From Terfezia claveryi (Eukaryota > Ascomycota > Pezizomycetes > Pezizales > Pezizaceae): DNA of 43,996 nucleotides. Numbering within the stretch: position 1 is the first letter of the stretch; every line of letters starts with the position of its first letter. The position numbers and the translations under genes are program-made. This document shows, in pieces, positions 1 through 11,681 of this stretch. Below the pieces are notes generated by a model. It was not told the origin of the DNA. It did not search any database and was given only the letters and a program-made list of their open reading frames with translations. Location of the stretch: positions 1 to 43,996 of the forward strand of contig WHUX01000323.1 in the NCBI GenBank assembly GCA_015179025.1, written 5' to 3'.

Positions 1-490
1 GGGGGGGGTTTGAAGGGGGGGGTCGGGTATAACAAGGGTCATGCTGGGGGAGGTGGTATGGGGGTATTGAGTTGAATATGGCGGGATGTGAGGGTAACCA
101 TGTTGTAGAGCGTATTTGCTTCCATAGTGGTGAATATAGCCGAATCAGTAGAGTCATAATATATTACGAGATTGGCTGGGGTGTTGCTGCCGGGGGTTGC
201 AGGGATGGTCATAAGACAGTAGCTGATCACTACTAGGTTGTGAATGGTAGTGGCAGAAGAAGATATTATGAAAAAGTATCTACTATAACTATATGATATC
301 AATTTTCTAGTGACAATATATTTAGCAAAAAAGATAACTAATAGAATCTATTAATAAAAGCATAACCTATCAGATTTTAGTAAAGAAGAAATCACTAATA
401 TGAAGCTAAGAAAGTAGTATATAGACTGCTTCATGAAAAAATATATTGAGCTATATGGAAGATTTGCTAGCCAGATAGATAGAATATATA

Positions 491-640
491 TAGTGTGTAC
501 CCCGATACAAGTCGAGGCGAGTTTTGCAACTCTTTTTCTGACTTAGTACCAACTCGCACTAGTTACACTTCCTGCGAAGCTACCTCACACTGACTTACCG
601 AGTACTCGGTAATTAACCGAATCCTCACCAAGAATCATTG
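491..640 (+). other. possible hAT-type terminal sequence
   Basis: The sequence starting TAGTGTGTACCCC at 491, followed by GGCGAGTTTTG, resembles the outer end of the foldback element at 38718 (TAGTGTGCGCCACGGGG followed by GAGCGAGTTTTG). It lies about 1.1 kb beyond the 3' end of the hAT transposase relic, a plausible place for that element's terminus. I found no matching inverted end on the other side and no 8-bp duplication, so this is only a candidate. Confidence 0.25.
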
Positions 641-725
641 ACCAATGTTTCACTATATCCTTCAATTCTATCCTCACTAATTTGTTCTCTTGGCAGAGAA
701 ATTTGCCAGAGTTAGCTTTAAACAA

Positions 726-860
726 TTCTGTAACAACTTAAGTGATTCCCTAACAACTTGAGTTGATTCCATGACAGAATGAGTTGATTCCGTGACAACT
801 TGAGTTGATTCCGTGACAACTTGAGTTGATTCCGTGACAACTTGAGTTGATTTGTGACAA
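726..860. repeat. 21-bp tandem array, about 6 copies
   Basis: The unit is 21 bp, with core CCGTGACAACTTGAGTTGAT. The central copies (about 781-850) are nearly identical and the outer ones are degraded. Read on the minus strand the core is GTCACGGA, which recurs in arrays of other periods elsewhere in this window. Confidence 0.8.
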
Positions 861-1595
861 CTATAGGACCATAAGAAATGGCGACAATTCCATGATAGTG
901 CAAGTAATTCATAATAGTGGAGGTAATCCATGACATGCAAGAAATCTGTGATAGTGACGGTGTACTAAGTTAAATTTGACCCGAATTATATATAGGATAT
1001 ATAAGAACTCATTCGCCGGCAGTATATAGCCGAGTTAGAGTATTGTAAAATAACCCCGCAAAAATTTGATCCTGATATATTCCATACAAAACCAAGCAAA
1101 CCTAACTCAAAAGACAATCCCAAGACACAAAAGAAACATTTCCTATCATAGAAAAATATGCCTGAACGCCAATTCGTTAACAAAATATGAAATCAAAACT
1201 AACACTACCTAAAAAAAAAAAACCTAAATCTAAAAATATTCCCAACATAGAAGAGAAACATTTCCTATCAAACACCAATACTTAAACTGCAATGTCCCTA
1301 AACACTCCTGATTACTGAGCCAGCAGTAATAATTACCCTCCCACATACACTACATATTATTAAACCCCACATAACATATACTACTTACTCAAACTTTATA
1401 GTTCCTATACTGAGTAGGTCATAGTTTCTTCTGAAACCTAGTTGCTATTGATGGCGTCAAGCTCACAGATGGTGATGCATGGCACTTCACACTCCGACAT
1501 AGAGTTGAGGGGGATGGTATTGCTTCTTGCTCATACAATAGAGTTGGATAGAATGAGTTTGACAAGCCTGGAGTAGAATGTTCTGTGAAACTACA

Positions 1596-1887
1596 CTATA
1601 GGTTTGTATTATCTAATGCTGAGTCTGCCAGGTCATTTTCCAGATAATCCTCTATCAGATTGCTTTCACCTGCATCCATATCACAATCTATATCTGAATC
1701 CAAGTCCGTTATTTCCTCTACCAGATCTAGGGATTAGGGTACCATGCGGCAGAGGAAGTCTACATCATAACTGAGAGCCTCTTTTTCCAGCATTACCTCA
1801 CCTTCATCCAGGTCAGCTATCCCTTCTTCTACATGTGCTGGTGTAATTTGTCCCTCTGGAGTTCCATATTTCATATATACGGTTGCC
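1596..1887 (-). pseudogene. hAT transposase relic, C-terminal tail
   Basis: On the minus strand this continues, in frame, the hAT dimerisation region that ends at 7829; the two are separated only by Gypsy-1 and one copy of its TTGCC duplication. The tail runs from VYMKYGTPEGQITPAH through an acidic stretch (LDSDIDCDMDAGE) to a TAG at 1598-1596, with one earlier in-frame TAA after CRMVP. A charged, poorly conserved tail after the hATC domain is common in this family. Continuity across the insertion shows that Gypsy-1 landed in an existing hAT gene. Confidence 0.6.
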
Positions 1888-2271
1888 TGTAACAACCATC
1901 TCTCTTTACCGTTGTTATTGTTGTTGACTGGGTTGTGTTTTGAGAGTCATGCCACTTCCAACACGACTGTCGGAGGTTGCCTATCTCAGAACCTTATTCT
2001 GTTAACCTTATTCTGTTACCGGCCTTGGCTTCTTGGGCCACCATATATATATATCTCCTTACTCTCGCACTCATGTTGGATCCCCATCCAACGTCTTATA
2101 TATCCAATACAGGGCCTTGCTTCTCTCCACGTTGGTACATCTCCCTTGTGCACCCCCCTTGCTTCGCCTCGACTCTGCAGCCCTGCTGCCCACCCCACGA
2201 ACCTCCTGCCCTAGCTTTGCTCTTACCCCGGCGTACCCCTTGGTCGCCTTGTCCCCAAAGCCGTCGTTACA
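1888..2271 (+). repeat. Gypsy-1 5' LTR
   Basis: 384 bp, TG...CA ends. It contains a TATA-like run near 2043-2055, then the perfect hairpin GTTGGATCCCCATCCAAC (2075-2092) and the CCAATACAGGGCCTTGC block shared with the LTRs of Gypsy-2 and Gypsy-3. The open frames inside it are not genes. Confidence 0.9.
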
Positions 2272-2307
2272 CTACGTTGGATCTTCTCAACCAACTGGTA
2301 CACTGTC

Positions 2308-3504
2308 ATGTCCGGAACCCCTCCACCTGTTGTCAGGTTTCAAACCTGGAGGAACTCCCCTATACCCTCAGGCCCGAACGAATTGAATGCCTATCGTCGA
2401 GAGGTCATTGACATCTTTGAGGCCATGGATGCCATCGGGGCCGAACTCGGCAATAGCTTGGCCGTGGCTGAATGAAAACTGAGATCCGCCGATGAAGAAA
2501 TCGCAGTACTCCAAAACGACCTCGACAATGCTACCATCGCTCTGGCCAACGAGCGAACCACGATCCAGACCCTCAACCGAGCTATGGCCGCTATGTTGGC
2601 AACCCCACCCTCCATACCAACCTTCAAAACCGAAAGTATTCCAACCCCCCCCAAATTCAATAGGAATAGGGCTCACCTCTGAGCCTGGAAGAACTCTGTA
2701 AACCTCAAACTCAATGGGGACTCAGCCAGATTCCTATCTGAGCAACACCAATTGGCTTATGTCTTTGCCCTGCTGGAGGGCAAAGCAGTAGATCAAATCC
2801 AGCTATATGTCCTTGAGACTGGGATTAAGCTTGATAACATCCTAGCACTCTTCACTATCCTGGATAGGGCTTTTGGGGACCCTGATACAGTAGGCACTGC
2901 TAGTCGAGCCCTCCGGGCCCTAAAACAACGCAACTCGGACCTGTCCACATATGTGGCAGAGTTCTCAAACCTGGCCGCGGATGTACTATGGAATGATCAG
3001 GCCAAGTTCGAACAATTTCAGGAGGGACTTAATGATGAACTGCAACAAGCTATAGTTACCCTTCCCGAAGTTGGGACCCTCGGCGAATTGATTGAGTGGG
3101 CTTCTCAGGTGGAACAGCGGATGTCTCGGCCTCATCACCACCCAATCTTCCACCCAGCCATCCGTACACCCCAACAACAGCAGCCCCAACAGCAGCCCCA
3201 GCAACAAACCACCTCGACCCTAACCCCCGCCAATAAAGCAGCTCACCTCTCGCTCGTGGCTGGCGGACCAGCCCCCATGGACCTATCCGCGGGCAGGCCC
3301 CGCCTGACCCAAGAAGAGAGGGAACGCCGCCGAAATAATGGGCTATGCATAGCCTATAGGAAGGCTAACCACTTCATTATAGCCTATCCCCTTCGAAAAA
3401 ACCACTCCCTAGCCGTCCACGCCATCTCTGACTGCCCAGCCAACGCCCTAGAACCTAGGATTGTGGAGGTGGACAAGTCGGGAAAAGCCCTGTCTCTTAC
3501 CTAG
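2308..3504 (+). pseudogene. Gypsy-1 gag, degenerate
   Basis: Gag structural protein of the Ty3/Gypsy element. The ATG at 2308 opens MSGTPPPVVRFQTWRNSPIP, matching the Gypsy-2 gag start. The frame runs to TAG at 3502-3504 with two in-frame TGA codons, at 2473 and 2680. The capsid-like core (SARFLSEQHQLAYVFALLEG onward) is recognisable. The C-terminal zinc knuckle is broken: the CCHC of the other copies (CIACGKGDHF...AC) reads CIAYRKANHF...AY here, with two Cys-to-Tyr changes that fit G-to-A transitions. A glutamine-rich linker (about 3170-3215) precedes the knuckle. Near the end it carries the frameshift heptamer at 3480. Confidence 0.88.
3480..3486 (+). promoter_or_regulatory. predicted -1 ribosomal frameshift site, Gypsy-1
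   Basis: The heptamer G GGA AAA in the gag frame fits the canonical X XXY YYZ slippery pattern. Slipping back one base moves ribosomes into the pol frame, which is open from here past the gag stop. The GGA codon is exactly 7 codons upstream of the gag stop, as in Gypsy-2 and Gypsy-3. Confidence 0.7.
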
Positions 3505-6500
3505 TTGCTGACACTCGCAAGGGACCTGCACTAGGTCATTTGTCGTTATCTGCATTTTCTGTTCCTTCACTCTCTACTCTGTCTATGTCTGTTGACGAGT
3601 CTCACCTATTCAGTGAGCATTTTGTTGTACCTATCACAATATCCTTCAATGATAAGACACTCGTCACGTCAGCCCTCATAGACTGTGGAGCCTCAGGAAT
3701 TGCTTTTATCGACTAGACCTTCATCAGTAAACATTGTATACCAGTATCCAAGCTCAAAACCCCCCACCTTCTCGACGTCATCGACAGTCGACCCATCTCC
3801 TCTGGAGCTATCACAGAACTTGCATGCCTCCCTAGTATCCTTGGAAACCATATCGAAAACCTACCCATCTTCATTACCAAGCTCAAATACCCTATTGTTC
3901 TAGGTATCCCTTGGCTCAGGATGCATGATGTCTCCATCAACTTTGGCTCATATACTCTGCAGTTTAACAGTCCCTACTGCCAGAAGCATTGTGGAAGTCC
4001 AAGGATTGCTGTTACTGGGCTATGTGCACTGCCGCCCCTATAGACCACCTAACCCAGGTGGTACATCAGACTGCCTACATTAATGCTACGACTCCTGCTG
4101 TCCCCTCTGCCTCCCCAAAGCCCCTTAACATCAACTTTATTGGAGCAGGGGCCTTTGCTTACCTCACCAGGTGGCATGAGCTTAAAGCACATATTCTTTC
4201 AATTTGTAAGATTAATCTGGAAATTAACAAGCTACGGCCGAAGGAGGAGTGGAAAGCCATAGTGCCGGATGAGTACCACGAATTCATTAACTTGTTCTCG
4301 GAAAAGGCTGCAGAGAACTTGGCACTGTATCGACCATATGACCACACTATCCCACTGGTAGAAGGAAAGACCCCACCGTATGGCCCACTCTATAGGATGT
4401 TCCGGCTGGAATTGGAGGCCCTGAAGAAGTACTTGGAGGAGAATCTCAATAAGAGCTTTATTAGGCACAGCTCTTCACCAGCTGGAGCCCCTGTGCTATT
4501 CATCAAGAAATCAGATGGATCCCTTCGGTTGTGTGTGGATTATCGTGGCTTAAATGAAATAACAGTGAAGAACAGGTATCCCTTACCTCTAATTCAGGAG
4601 ACCTTGGCTAGGTTATCTAAGGCAAAATGGTTTACCAAACTAGATTTGAGAGGGGCTTACAACCTAGTACGGATAGCAGAGGGGGAGGAGTGGAAAACTG
4701 CCTTCCGTACTCGGTATGGGCATTTCGAATATAACATTATGCACTTCGGTCTAACCAATGCCCTGGCCTCCTTCCAACACTTCATTAACAACACCTTGCG
4801 GGACTTCCTAGATGTGTTCTACACAGCCTACCTTAACGATTTCTCATTTACTCGGACTCCCTGGCTGAACACAAAATCCATGTCTGGCAAGTCCTGGAGA
4901 AACTGGAACAAGCTGGGTTATACCTCAAGCCAGAAAAATGCGAATTCCATATGCAAGAGGTGAAGTATCTGGGCTTGATAATAACCACCGAAGGCATCAG
5001 GATGGACCCCGCCAAAGTTGCCGCAATCCAGGAGTGGGAAACCCTGGCCAACTTGAAGAATGTGCAAGCCTTCCTAGGATTTGCCAACTTTTACTGCCGA
5101 TTTATCCTGGGATACTCAAAGATCACAACACCCCTAACGGCTTTGACGAAGACAAAGGCAGAAGATGGTTCACACCCGATGACAAAAAGGCATTCCAATG
5201 GAATCTGGCAGCCTAGGTAGCCTTCGAAAACTTCAAAAAGGCCTTCTGTTCAGCACCTATTCTAGCCCATTTCGACCCTGACTGTAAGTGTGTTGTCAAA
5301 ACCGATGCCTCTGACTACGTCTCCGCAGGAATTCTGTCCCAGAATGACAACAATGGGATCCTTCACCTAGTAGCCTATTTCTCAAAGAAACACTCCCCGG
5401 CGGAGTGCAATTACGAGATCTATGATAAGGAATTAATAGCCATCTTACGAGCATTTGAGGAATGGAGACCCCACCTGGAATCAGCAAAGGGTGTTATCGA
5501 GGTCCTTTCCGACCACAAGAACCTGGAACACTTCACAACTACCAAGTTGTTGAACTGCCGGCAGGCTAGATGGTCGGAATTCCTGTCTATGTTAAATTTC
5601 AAGATTAGGTACTACCCTGGAAAGGCTGGTGGCAAACCGGATGCATTAACCAGGAGATCAGGAGATCTCCCTAAAGGGGGGGATGAAAGGCTGAAGTACT
5701 AGAACCAGGTGGTACTGAAACCTGAAAATCTTGACTTGGCGGCCAATACCGTTGCTGATGCTGATGCCAATGCTGATGCCAAGGCCAATATAGAAGATGG
5801 ACCTGACCTTGGGGTAGACCTCCTTCGGCAGGTACGGCAGACTCAGGACCCCCTGGTTAAGGAAATAGTCACCGCGGTGGAATCTGGACAACGCCGTTAT
5901 ACCAAGATTTCCCTAGCCGAGTGCACCACCTAGGATGGCCTCCTATACCACCTAAACCGGCTTTATATACTGGAAAGGGATTTGCGCCTCAGCTTGATTA
6001 GGGAACACCATGACACTTTAGCCGCTGGCTACCCTGGAGTAGCTAAAACCCTAGAGCTGCTAGCCAGGCAATACACCTGGATCGATCAGCGGAAAGACGT
6101 GGAAAGGTATGTGCAGAACTGCCATACCTGTAAAAGATCGAAGCCTACCCGCCATGCCTCCTATGGAACCTTAAAGCCCCTGGAGATCCCAGACAAGCCC
6201 TGGCAACACTTAACCATGGATTTCATGACTGGGCTACTTGAGGACTCGGGATTCAATGCTATCCTGATGGTAGTGGACCGGCTAACTAAAATGAGGCACG
6301 TGGTACCCTGTTGGAACACTTGCTCGGCCCCCGATCTGGCTACCCTTTACTTGAATAACGTCTTCCGATACCATGGATTACGCGCATCAATCGTGTTGGA
6401 CCGGGGCTCTCAGTTCACCTCGGAATTCTGGAAGGCCTTCTGCGAACTCCTGGGTATTGAAGTACACCTGTCTACGGCGTACCACTCACAAACAGATGGC

Positions 6501-7274
6501 CAGTCCGAACATATGAACGCCATCATGGAACAATACCTGAGGGCTTATACCAACTACCAGCAGGATAACTGGGTATCCCAACTGGCCACCTGTGAATTTG
6601 CTGCCAACAACCACTTTTCGGAGACCTTGAAAACCTCCCCATTCTTGGCCAACTAGGGGTGGCACCCCCGGTTTGTCAACACACTGGCACTGCTGGAAAA
6701 AGCAAGAGAAGACACCTCGGCCAAAGACTTCGCCACGGAGATTGCCAACCTCCACTCCACCCTGAAGACCGAACTGTTATATGCCCAGACTCGACAAGCG
6801 GAGTACGCTAATGGGGCAAGATTGCCGGCCCCTAAATATCAACCTGGAGACCAGGTGTGGCTCTCTAGCCGTCACTTCAGGACCGAACGACCATCCTGGA
6901 AGCTAGACCACAAGTTCATAGGACCCTACGAGGTATTAGCTAGTGTGGGCACTTACGCTTATCGGCTCAAGTTCCCCAGGAATATTAAGCGCCACCCTGT
7001 CGTTCATGTTTCTGAGATCGAGCCAGCTGCAGACGATCCTCTTCCAGGTTAAAGGCATTCTCCAACTCCTCCCATGGTGATTGCAGGAGAAGAGGAGTGA
7101 GAGGTCGAGGAGGTACTGGACTCTAGGAAGCGTTATGGTTAGGTCCAGTACAAGGTCAAATGGTTAGGGTACGAGAAGACTACCTGGCAACCCGCAGAGG
7201 ACTTGGAGAATGCACAGGATTTGGTCACCCTGTTCCACCAGCGATACCTAAGGAAGCCTTGCCCAGTCGAATAA
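3481..7274 (+). pseudogene. Gypsy-1 pol (PR-RT-RH-INT-chromodomain), degenerate
   Basis: The polyprotein starts in the -1 frame of gag and ends with TAA at 7272-7274. Domains in order: aspartic protease with DCGASG at about 3681; RT with [19 protein letters not shown] and a YLND motif at 4829-4840 (the catalytic YLDD has a D-to-N change); RNase H with TDASDY and YEIYDKEL; integrase with an H2C2 zinc region (HHDTLAAGYPGVAKT...CHTCKRSKPTR) and a DDE core (MDFMTG, LDRGSQF, DGQSEHMN); and a C-terminal chromodomain (EVEEVLDSRKRYG...VKWLGYEKTTWQP). Frame changes near 4040 and 4845 and stops including TAG at about 3715, 5218, 5700, 5932 and 6654 make it non-functional. Confidence 0.9.
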
Positions 7275-7445
7275 TGTCGTGCCTTTTGAGGGTTATATGG
7301 TGGGGCCCGTCTGACTCTCGTTCTCGTTCTTGTTCTTGTTCTTGTTCTTGGTCTTCTTCTTGTTTTTATTGTTGTTAGGTTGTTTTTACTATTGTCACGC
7401 CCAGGCCCTCGTATCGCTGGAGCTCTTGCCTAAAAAGGAGGATAG

Positions 7446-7828
7446 TGTAACAACCGTCTCTCTTTACCGTTGTTATTGTTGTTGACCGGGTTGTGTTTTA
7501 AGAGTCATGCCACTTCCGGCACGACTGTCGAGGGTTCCTTATCTCGAAACCTTATTCTGTTAACCTTATTTTATTACCGGCCTTGGCTTCTTAGGCCACC
7601 ATGTATATATATCTCCTTGCTCTTGCACTCACGTTGGATCCCCATCCAACGTCTTGTATATCCAATACAGGGCCTTGCTTCTCTCCACATTGGTGCATCT
7701 CCTTTGTGCACCCCCTTGCCTCGCCTCAACTCTGCAGCCCTGCTGCCCACCCTGCAAACCTCCTGCCCTAGCCTTGCCCTTGCTCCGGCGTACCCCTTAG
7801 TCCCCTTGTCTCTAGAGCCGTCATTACA
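7446..7828 (+). repeat. Gypsy-1 3' LTR
   Basis: 383 bp, near-identical to the 5' LTR, with the intact hairpin GTTGGATCCCCATCCAAC at 7633-7650. It is followed at 7829 by the second TTGCC. The 7275-7445 stretch before it is untranslated and holds a CTTGTT-type microsatellite and the purine tract. Confidence 0.9.
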
Positions 7829-8285
7829 TTGCCTATGATTTGGTTAGCATCAGTATAGTTATCATCTCATAACCTATTCTATTCCATCTGTAAGGTAAAA
7901 TATCTCTAGTACTACTGAATATTCACTTGACTGGCACAGATGTCAGTGGAATACTCAATATGTCCCTGCCATTCATGCCAGCACCAGAAATTCACTAGCA
8001 TGGACTTTTCACTAGGAAAGAGGGCATTTGCCATTCAGTATTGTTACTGGAATCAATAGGTATCTTTTGATCTCTGGTATATCCTCCGATTGTACTGTTG
8101 TATACTCTTGTAGTGTATGCATGATATAGGATTGTTCTCTATCATCGACCTGTGTATTATGAACCTGAGGTTCTAGTACGTATTTGGCATAATTATAATC
8201 AAAATAATCTTCAAACTGAACTCTGAACATGGAATTTTGTAAGAATTATTTTTCTGTATGTCACTGAGTGTCTCATATCATAGGA

Positions 8286-8356
8286 AATCTTGTGTTACGG
8301 AAAATCTCATGTTACAGAAAATCTGGAGTCATGGAAAATCTCATATTATGGAAAAG
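8286..8356. repeat. 17-bp tandem array, about 4 copies
   Basis: The unit resembles CTCATGTTACAGAAAAT, with copies drifting by transitions (GTTACGGAAAAT, GTCATGGAAAAT). It lies within the hAT relic region and shares a GTYAYRGA core with arrays at 726, 9057, 23188 and 25113. Confidence 0.65.
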
Positions 8357-9056
8357 ATCGAAAACATATTGGGCAAAAGAGAGAGGGCTAGATTGAATTC
8401 AAACGTACTTATAATACTCCACGTATGCAATAGAGTCACTGTTCTACAGTATTCTACTTGGATCTTGAACTGTGAGATTTCCCCAGTCTATATACAAGCA
8501 TAATTTCTTAGACAGATCAAGGATAGTAGCAAGGTTGTAGATGAGAGATTGTTTTTCAGTCCTAGAATAATACTTTTGGAACATCTACTTACATGCTTTC
8601 ATCGCGAAGAGAAACCCAGTAGCCCAGGTAGGATTACTGGGAACTTTAGGTATACGTTCATACTACTTTTCTATGTGGTCAAAGATGTTATTATAGATGA
8701 AGAATGTATTGTGTATAGTTACATGCTGACTTGTAGAGATAGCATGAGTGTAATCAGATAAAGGTTTGAGGAAAATAGTAGCCTCCTGAACTTGAGTCCA
8801 CTCTTCTTGACTCAACTATAACTCCATGTACTTCTGTTCTATCATAGCTAGAGTGATCTATTGCTCAATATAGTACTGGAGCCTCAATGCTCGTATAAGC
8901 ATTTCAAATGTTGAGTTCCAGTGAGTTTTGACATTCTGGATGAGGCTTATAGGTACTTAGTTGTCAGTTTAGAGTTCCTTAAATTGCGCCAGGCAATGTG
9001 GGCTGGCAACTATAGCCTTATAGAGCTCTCGAACCTGCATAAATATTAGCAATAGT

Positions 9057-9133
9057 GTCCCGTAACACGTATTAGCCTTCTGTGACATGTCTGTAATTCT
9101 GTGATATATCTGCTATTCTGTAACATGTCTGCC
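9057..9133. repeat. 19-bp imperfect tandem array, 3-4 copies
   Basis: On the minus strand the units read ACATGTTACAGAATAGCAG, ATATATCACAGAATTACAG and ACATGTCACAGAAGGCTAA, then a partial copy with GTTACGGG. The array interrupts conserved hAT transposase coding sequence, so it probably arose after or during decay of that gene. Confidence 0.6.
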
Positions 9134-9850
9134 TTTTATGATTTATATTTATTTATTAAGCAGTATGGAAAATGACTTACTATTCAAACAGAGTGTACAA
9201 ATGTACCTGGTGCATAGTTCTGTAGTGATCTTATTGAAAACTCGATCGGAGGGTGGACGAGCTAGGATCTTCATTATCTGGGCTGGACTTGAGCACTTTC
9301 ATAAACTCATTACTAACCAAAGCAATCACATGTGCTAGACAGGGAAGTCAATATTGCAGGAGGTCCCATTTAGTATGGAAAACATTGGCTTGTAAATGCC
9401 TAGCCAAAGCCATATTCACACTAGTATTATCTGAAACAACAGCCAAGACTCGGTTCATGATTCCATATTTCCGAATTAATTTACTTAGATTGTTACCTGA
9501 GTAAATAGCACTATGAGCTTCACCACCTAGGTACTGGAATCTGATCGTATATTGGTGTAGCTGGCAGTCCTAGTTAATATAATGGATTGTTGTACCCATG
9601 AATGCTAAGTTGTTAGGAGAAGTCCAATAGTTTATAGCTAGATGTAGGAAAGTATCTCTCAGGAGACCTTTTTCAACTTTCACTTGAACTTCAGCTATAT
9701 AACTATGTACACTCCAGCAAAGTGTTATAGGAGAGGGGATATTAATTCCAGATCTAAGTAATTTCAGGAGAATCTAGAACTGCAGATGTTGGATAGTTCG
9801 GAAAGATAAGTTGGTGGCTATTATAATTTTCATGAGTTTATGTTTGAAGG

Positions 9851-10476
9851 TGTAACAACCATGTATTCAGTTGTCATTACCTGCGTCGCAGGTGATAGGT
9901 CATTGCTATTGTTGTCTTTGTCATTACCTGTGATTGCAGGTGATGGGTTATCATTATTGTTGCCCTCGCATCACCTGCAACACAGATGATGGGTTATTAC
10001 TATTGTTGTCTTTGTTATCACCTACGATTGCAGGTGATGGGTTATTGTTATTATTACTTTGCTTGGCTTCTGAGATAGGGAAGCTTATTTTCCCCATTGC
10101 CCTGACCGAGTTAGGTATACTATATAGAGCCTGTCCCTCGTACTGTCGTTAGATCCCCATCCAATATCTTGCATATCCAATACAGGGCCTTGCTTCTCTC
10201 CATATTGGTGCATCTCCTTTGTGTACCTCCTTGTCTCACCTCGATTCTATAGCCCTGCTGCCCACCCTACGAACCTCCTGTCCTCGCCTTACCTTGCCTT
10301 GTCTCTGCAGCCCTACTAGCTCCTACTACTCCATGTGCCTCTCTCGCCCTCGCCCTTGCCCCCGCCTTAGCCTTTCCCCTAGTCACACATGTAGCATTCC
10401 TACGTGTGTGTTACCATAGCCTTGCCCTTGCTCTGGCATACCCCTTGGTCGCCTTATCTCCAGAGCCATCATTATA
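9851..10476 (+). repeat. Gypsy-2 5' LTR
   Basis: 626 bp. Its upstream half holds four imperfect copies of a palindromic unit with ACCTGC...GCAGGT half-sites (about 9880, 9924, 9968, 10016) separated by TTGTTATTGTTG-like spacers. The downstream half has a TATA-like TATACTATATAGAGCC near 10116 and a mutated version of the hairpin block (GTTAGATCCCCATCCAAT) followed by CCAATACAGGGCCTTGC. Confidence 0.88.
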
Positions 10477-10512
10477 TTACATTGGATATTCTTGACCAAC
10501 TGGTACACTGTC

Positions 10513-11681
10513 ATGTCCTTAACCCCTCCACCCACTATCAGGTTTCAAACCTGGAGGAGCTCCCCCATACCCTCAGGCTTGAACGAGTTGAATGCCTACC
10601 GTCGAGAAATTATTGACATCTTTGAGGCTATAGATGCTATCTGGGCCGAACTCGGCAACAGCCTAGCCATGGCTGAACAAAAATTGAGATCTGCCGACGA
10701 AGAGATCACAGTCCTCCAGACTGATCTCGACTATATAAACCTTGCCCTAGCCACCGAAAGGACCACGGTCCAAAACCTCAGCCAGGCCCTAGCAAACCTG
10801 GCAATACCAACAACAACAGTAGCCAGTAACAACAAGACCGAAAGCATCCCAACTCCTCCTAAGTTCAATGGGGATCGGCTTCACCTACAAGCCTGGAAAA
10901 ATGCTGTCAATCTCAAGCTGAACGGGGATTCTGCCAGGTTCCCGTCGGAACAACATCGACTGGCATATGTTTTCGCCTTGCTGGAGGGAAAACTTGTGAC
11001 TAGATCCAGCCATATGTCCTCAAAACTGGGATCAAGCTTGATAATATATCGGCCCTTTTCACAATTCTGGATAGGGTATTCGGGGACCCCGATGCCATTG
11101 GCACTACTAGTAGGGCCCTCCGAGCCCTCAGGCAGAAAAACACCGATCTGTCCACTTATGTGGCAGAATTCTCGAGACTGGCAGCGGAGGTCCGATGGAA
11201 TGACCAGTCCAAACTGGAGCAATTCCAGGAAGGGCTAAATGATGAAATCTAGCAGGCCATGGTCAGCCTCCCGGAAGCCAAAATCCTTGACGAATTCATT
11301 GACCAGGCTTCCCAGGTGGAATAGCGGATGTCCCGGCTCTGCAACCACCCCACGTTCAGGCCAGCACCCTGTCTCCCACAACCCCAGCCTCAGCAACACC
11401 ATGCCACCAAAATAGCTCAGGCCCCTGCCAATAAACCAGCACATCTATCATTGGTGGCAGGAGGGCCCACCCCTATAGACCTATCATTGGGAAGGCCTCG
11501 ACTAAACCAGGAGGAAAGGGACCGCCGCCGCATTAATGGGTTATGCATTGCATGTGGAAAAGGGGACCACTTTGTTATGGCATGTCTCCTCTGAAAAAAC
11601 CACTCCCTGGCCGCTTATGCCATTTCGGAAGCACGGATTGAAGAGGTTAAAGAGTCGGGAAAAGGAGAGTCCCTTGCCTAG
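10513..11681 (+). pseudogene. Gypsy-2 gag, degenerate
   Basis: Start ATG at 10513 (MSLTPPPTIRFQTWRSSPIP); end TAG at 11679-11681. The first 160 or so codons are open. A one-base loss near 10990, after LLEGK, shifts the frame, and the remainder continues with in-frame TAG codons (for example DEI*QAM and QVE*RMS) and one TGA (CLL*KNH). The CCHC zinc knuckle is intact here (CIACGKGDHFVMAC, about 11548-11589), unlike in Gypsy-1. The predicted frameshift heptamer lies at 11657. Confidence 0.87.
11657..11663 (+). promoter_or_regulatory. predicted -1 ribosomal frameshift site, Gypsy-2
   Basis: GGGAAAA is phased as G GGA AAA in the gag frame, with the GGA codon 7 codons before the gag stop. The -1 frame is open from here into the protease region. 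Confidence 0.68.

Larger units (their letters stand above)
1..1595. other. AT-rich sequence with no supported gene
   Basis: I see no convincing coding region here. The window opens with a G-rich run at 1-22. Short open frames occur on the minus strand (for example 39-302) but show no recognisable motif. A 21-bp tandem array lies at 726-860, and a 17-bp word (AGAAACATTTCCTATCA) is repeated near 1130 and 1253. From about 1480 the sequence is probably the 3' flank of the hAT transposase relic that ends at 1596. The whole stretch may be the non-coding end of that hAT element, but its outer boundary is not established. Confidence 0.5.
1888..7828 (+). mobile_element. Gypsy-1: complete but degenerate chromodomain Ty3/Gypsy LTR retrotransposon
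   Basis: The element is 5941 bp with two LTRs of 384 and 383 bp (TGTAACAACC at the start, TTACA at the end). A perfect 5-bp duplication TTGCC flanks it at 1883-1887 and 7829-7833. Directly after the 5' LTR is a candidate primer-binding region (CTACGTTGGATCTTC), which is similar in Gypsy-2 and Gypsy-3; I could not assign the tRNA. A purine-rich tract (AAAAAGGAGGATAG, 7432-7445) precedes the 3' LTR. The order is gag, then pol in the -1 frame with protease, RT, RNase H, integrase and chromodomain. Both reading frames carry stops and shifts, so it is a dead copy. It sits inside the hAT transposase relic. Confidence 0.92.
7829..9850 (-). pseudogene. hAT transposase relic, catalytic core and dimerisation domain
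   Basis: On the minus strand, family features appear in order from 9850 downward: FKHKLMKIIIATNLSF (RNase H-like start), LAINYWTSPNNLAFMGTTIH, GIMNRVLAVVSDNTSVNMALA (catalytic region), CLAHVIALV, then further down NVKTHWNSTFEMLIRAL and the C-terminal hATC dimerisation motif SIPLTSVPVK...IFSSTRDILPYRWNR near 7840-7960. hAT transposases cut and paste DNA elements with 8-bp target duplications. In-frame stops are numerous (for example after LLQY and after HYIN), with frame changes and a short repeat insertion near 9057-9133, so it is dead. Gypsy-2 and Gypsy-1 interrupt it on either side, and the reading frame is continuous across both insertions. Confidence 0.85.

Noticed and set aside
39..302. 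87-codon minus-strand frame at the left edge
   Set aside because: No recognisable motif, and it lies in AT-rich sequence next to low-complexity G runs; it might be a gene end but cannot be supported.
1912..2411. Several open frames in the Gypsy LTRs (also 7470-7838, 26163-26709, 31881-32397)
   Set aside because: They lie within LTR and leader sequence, overlap each other in different frames, and recur only because the LTRs are duplicated.
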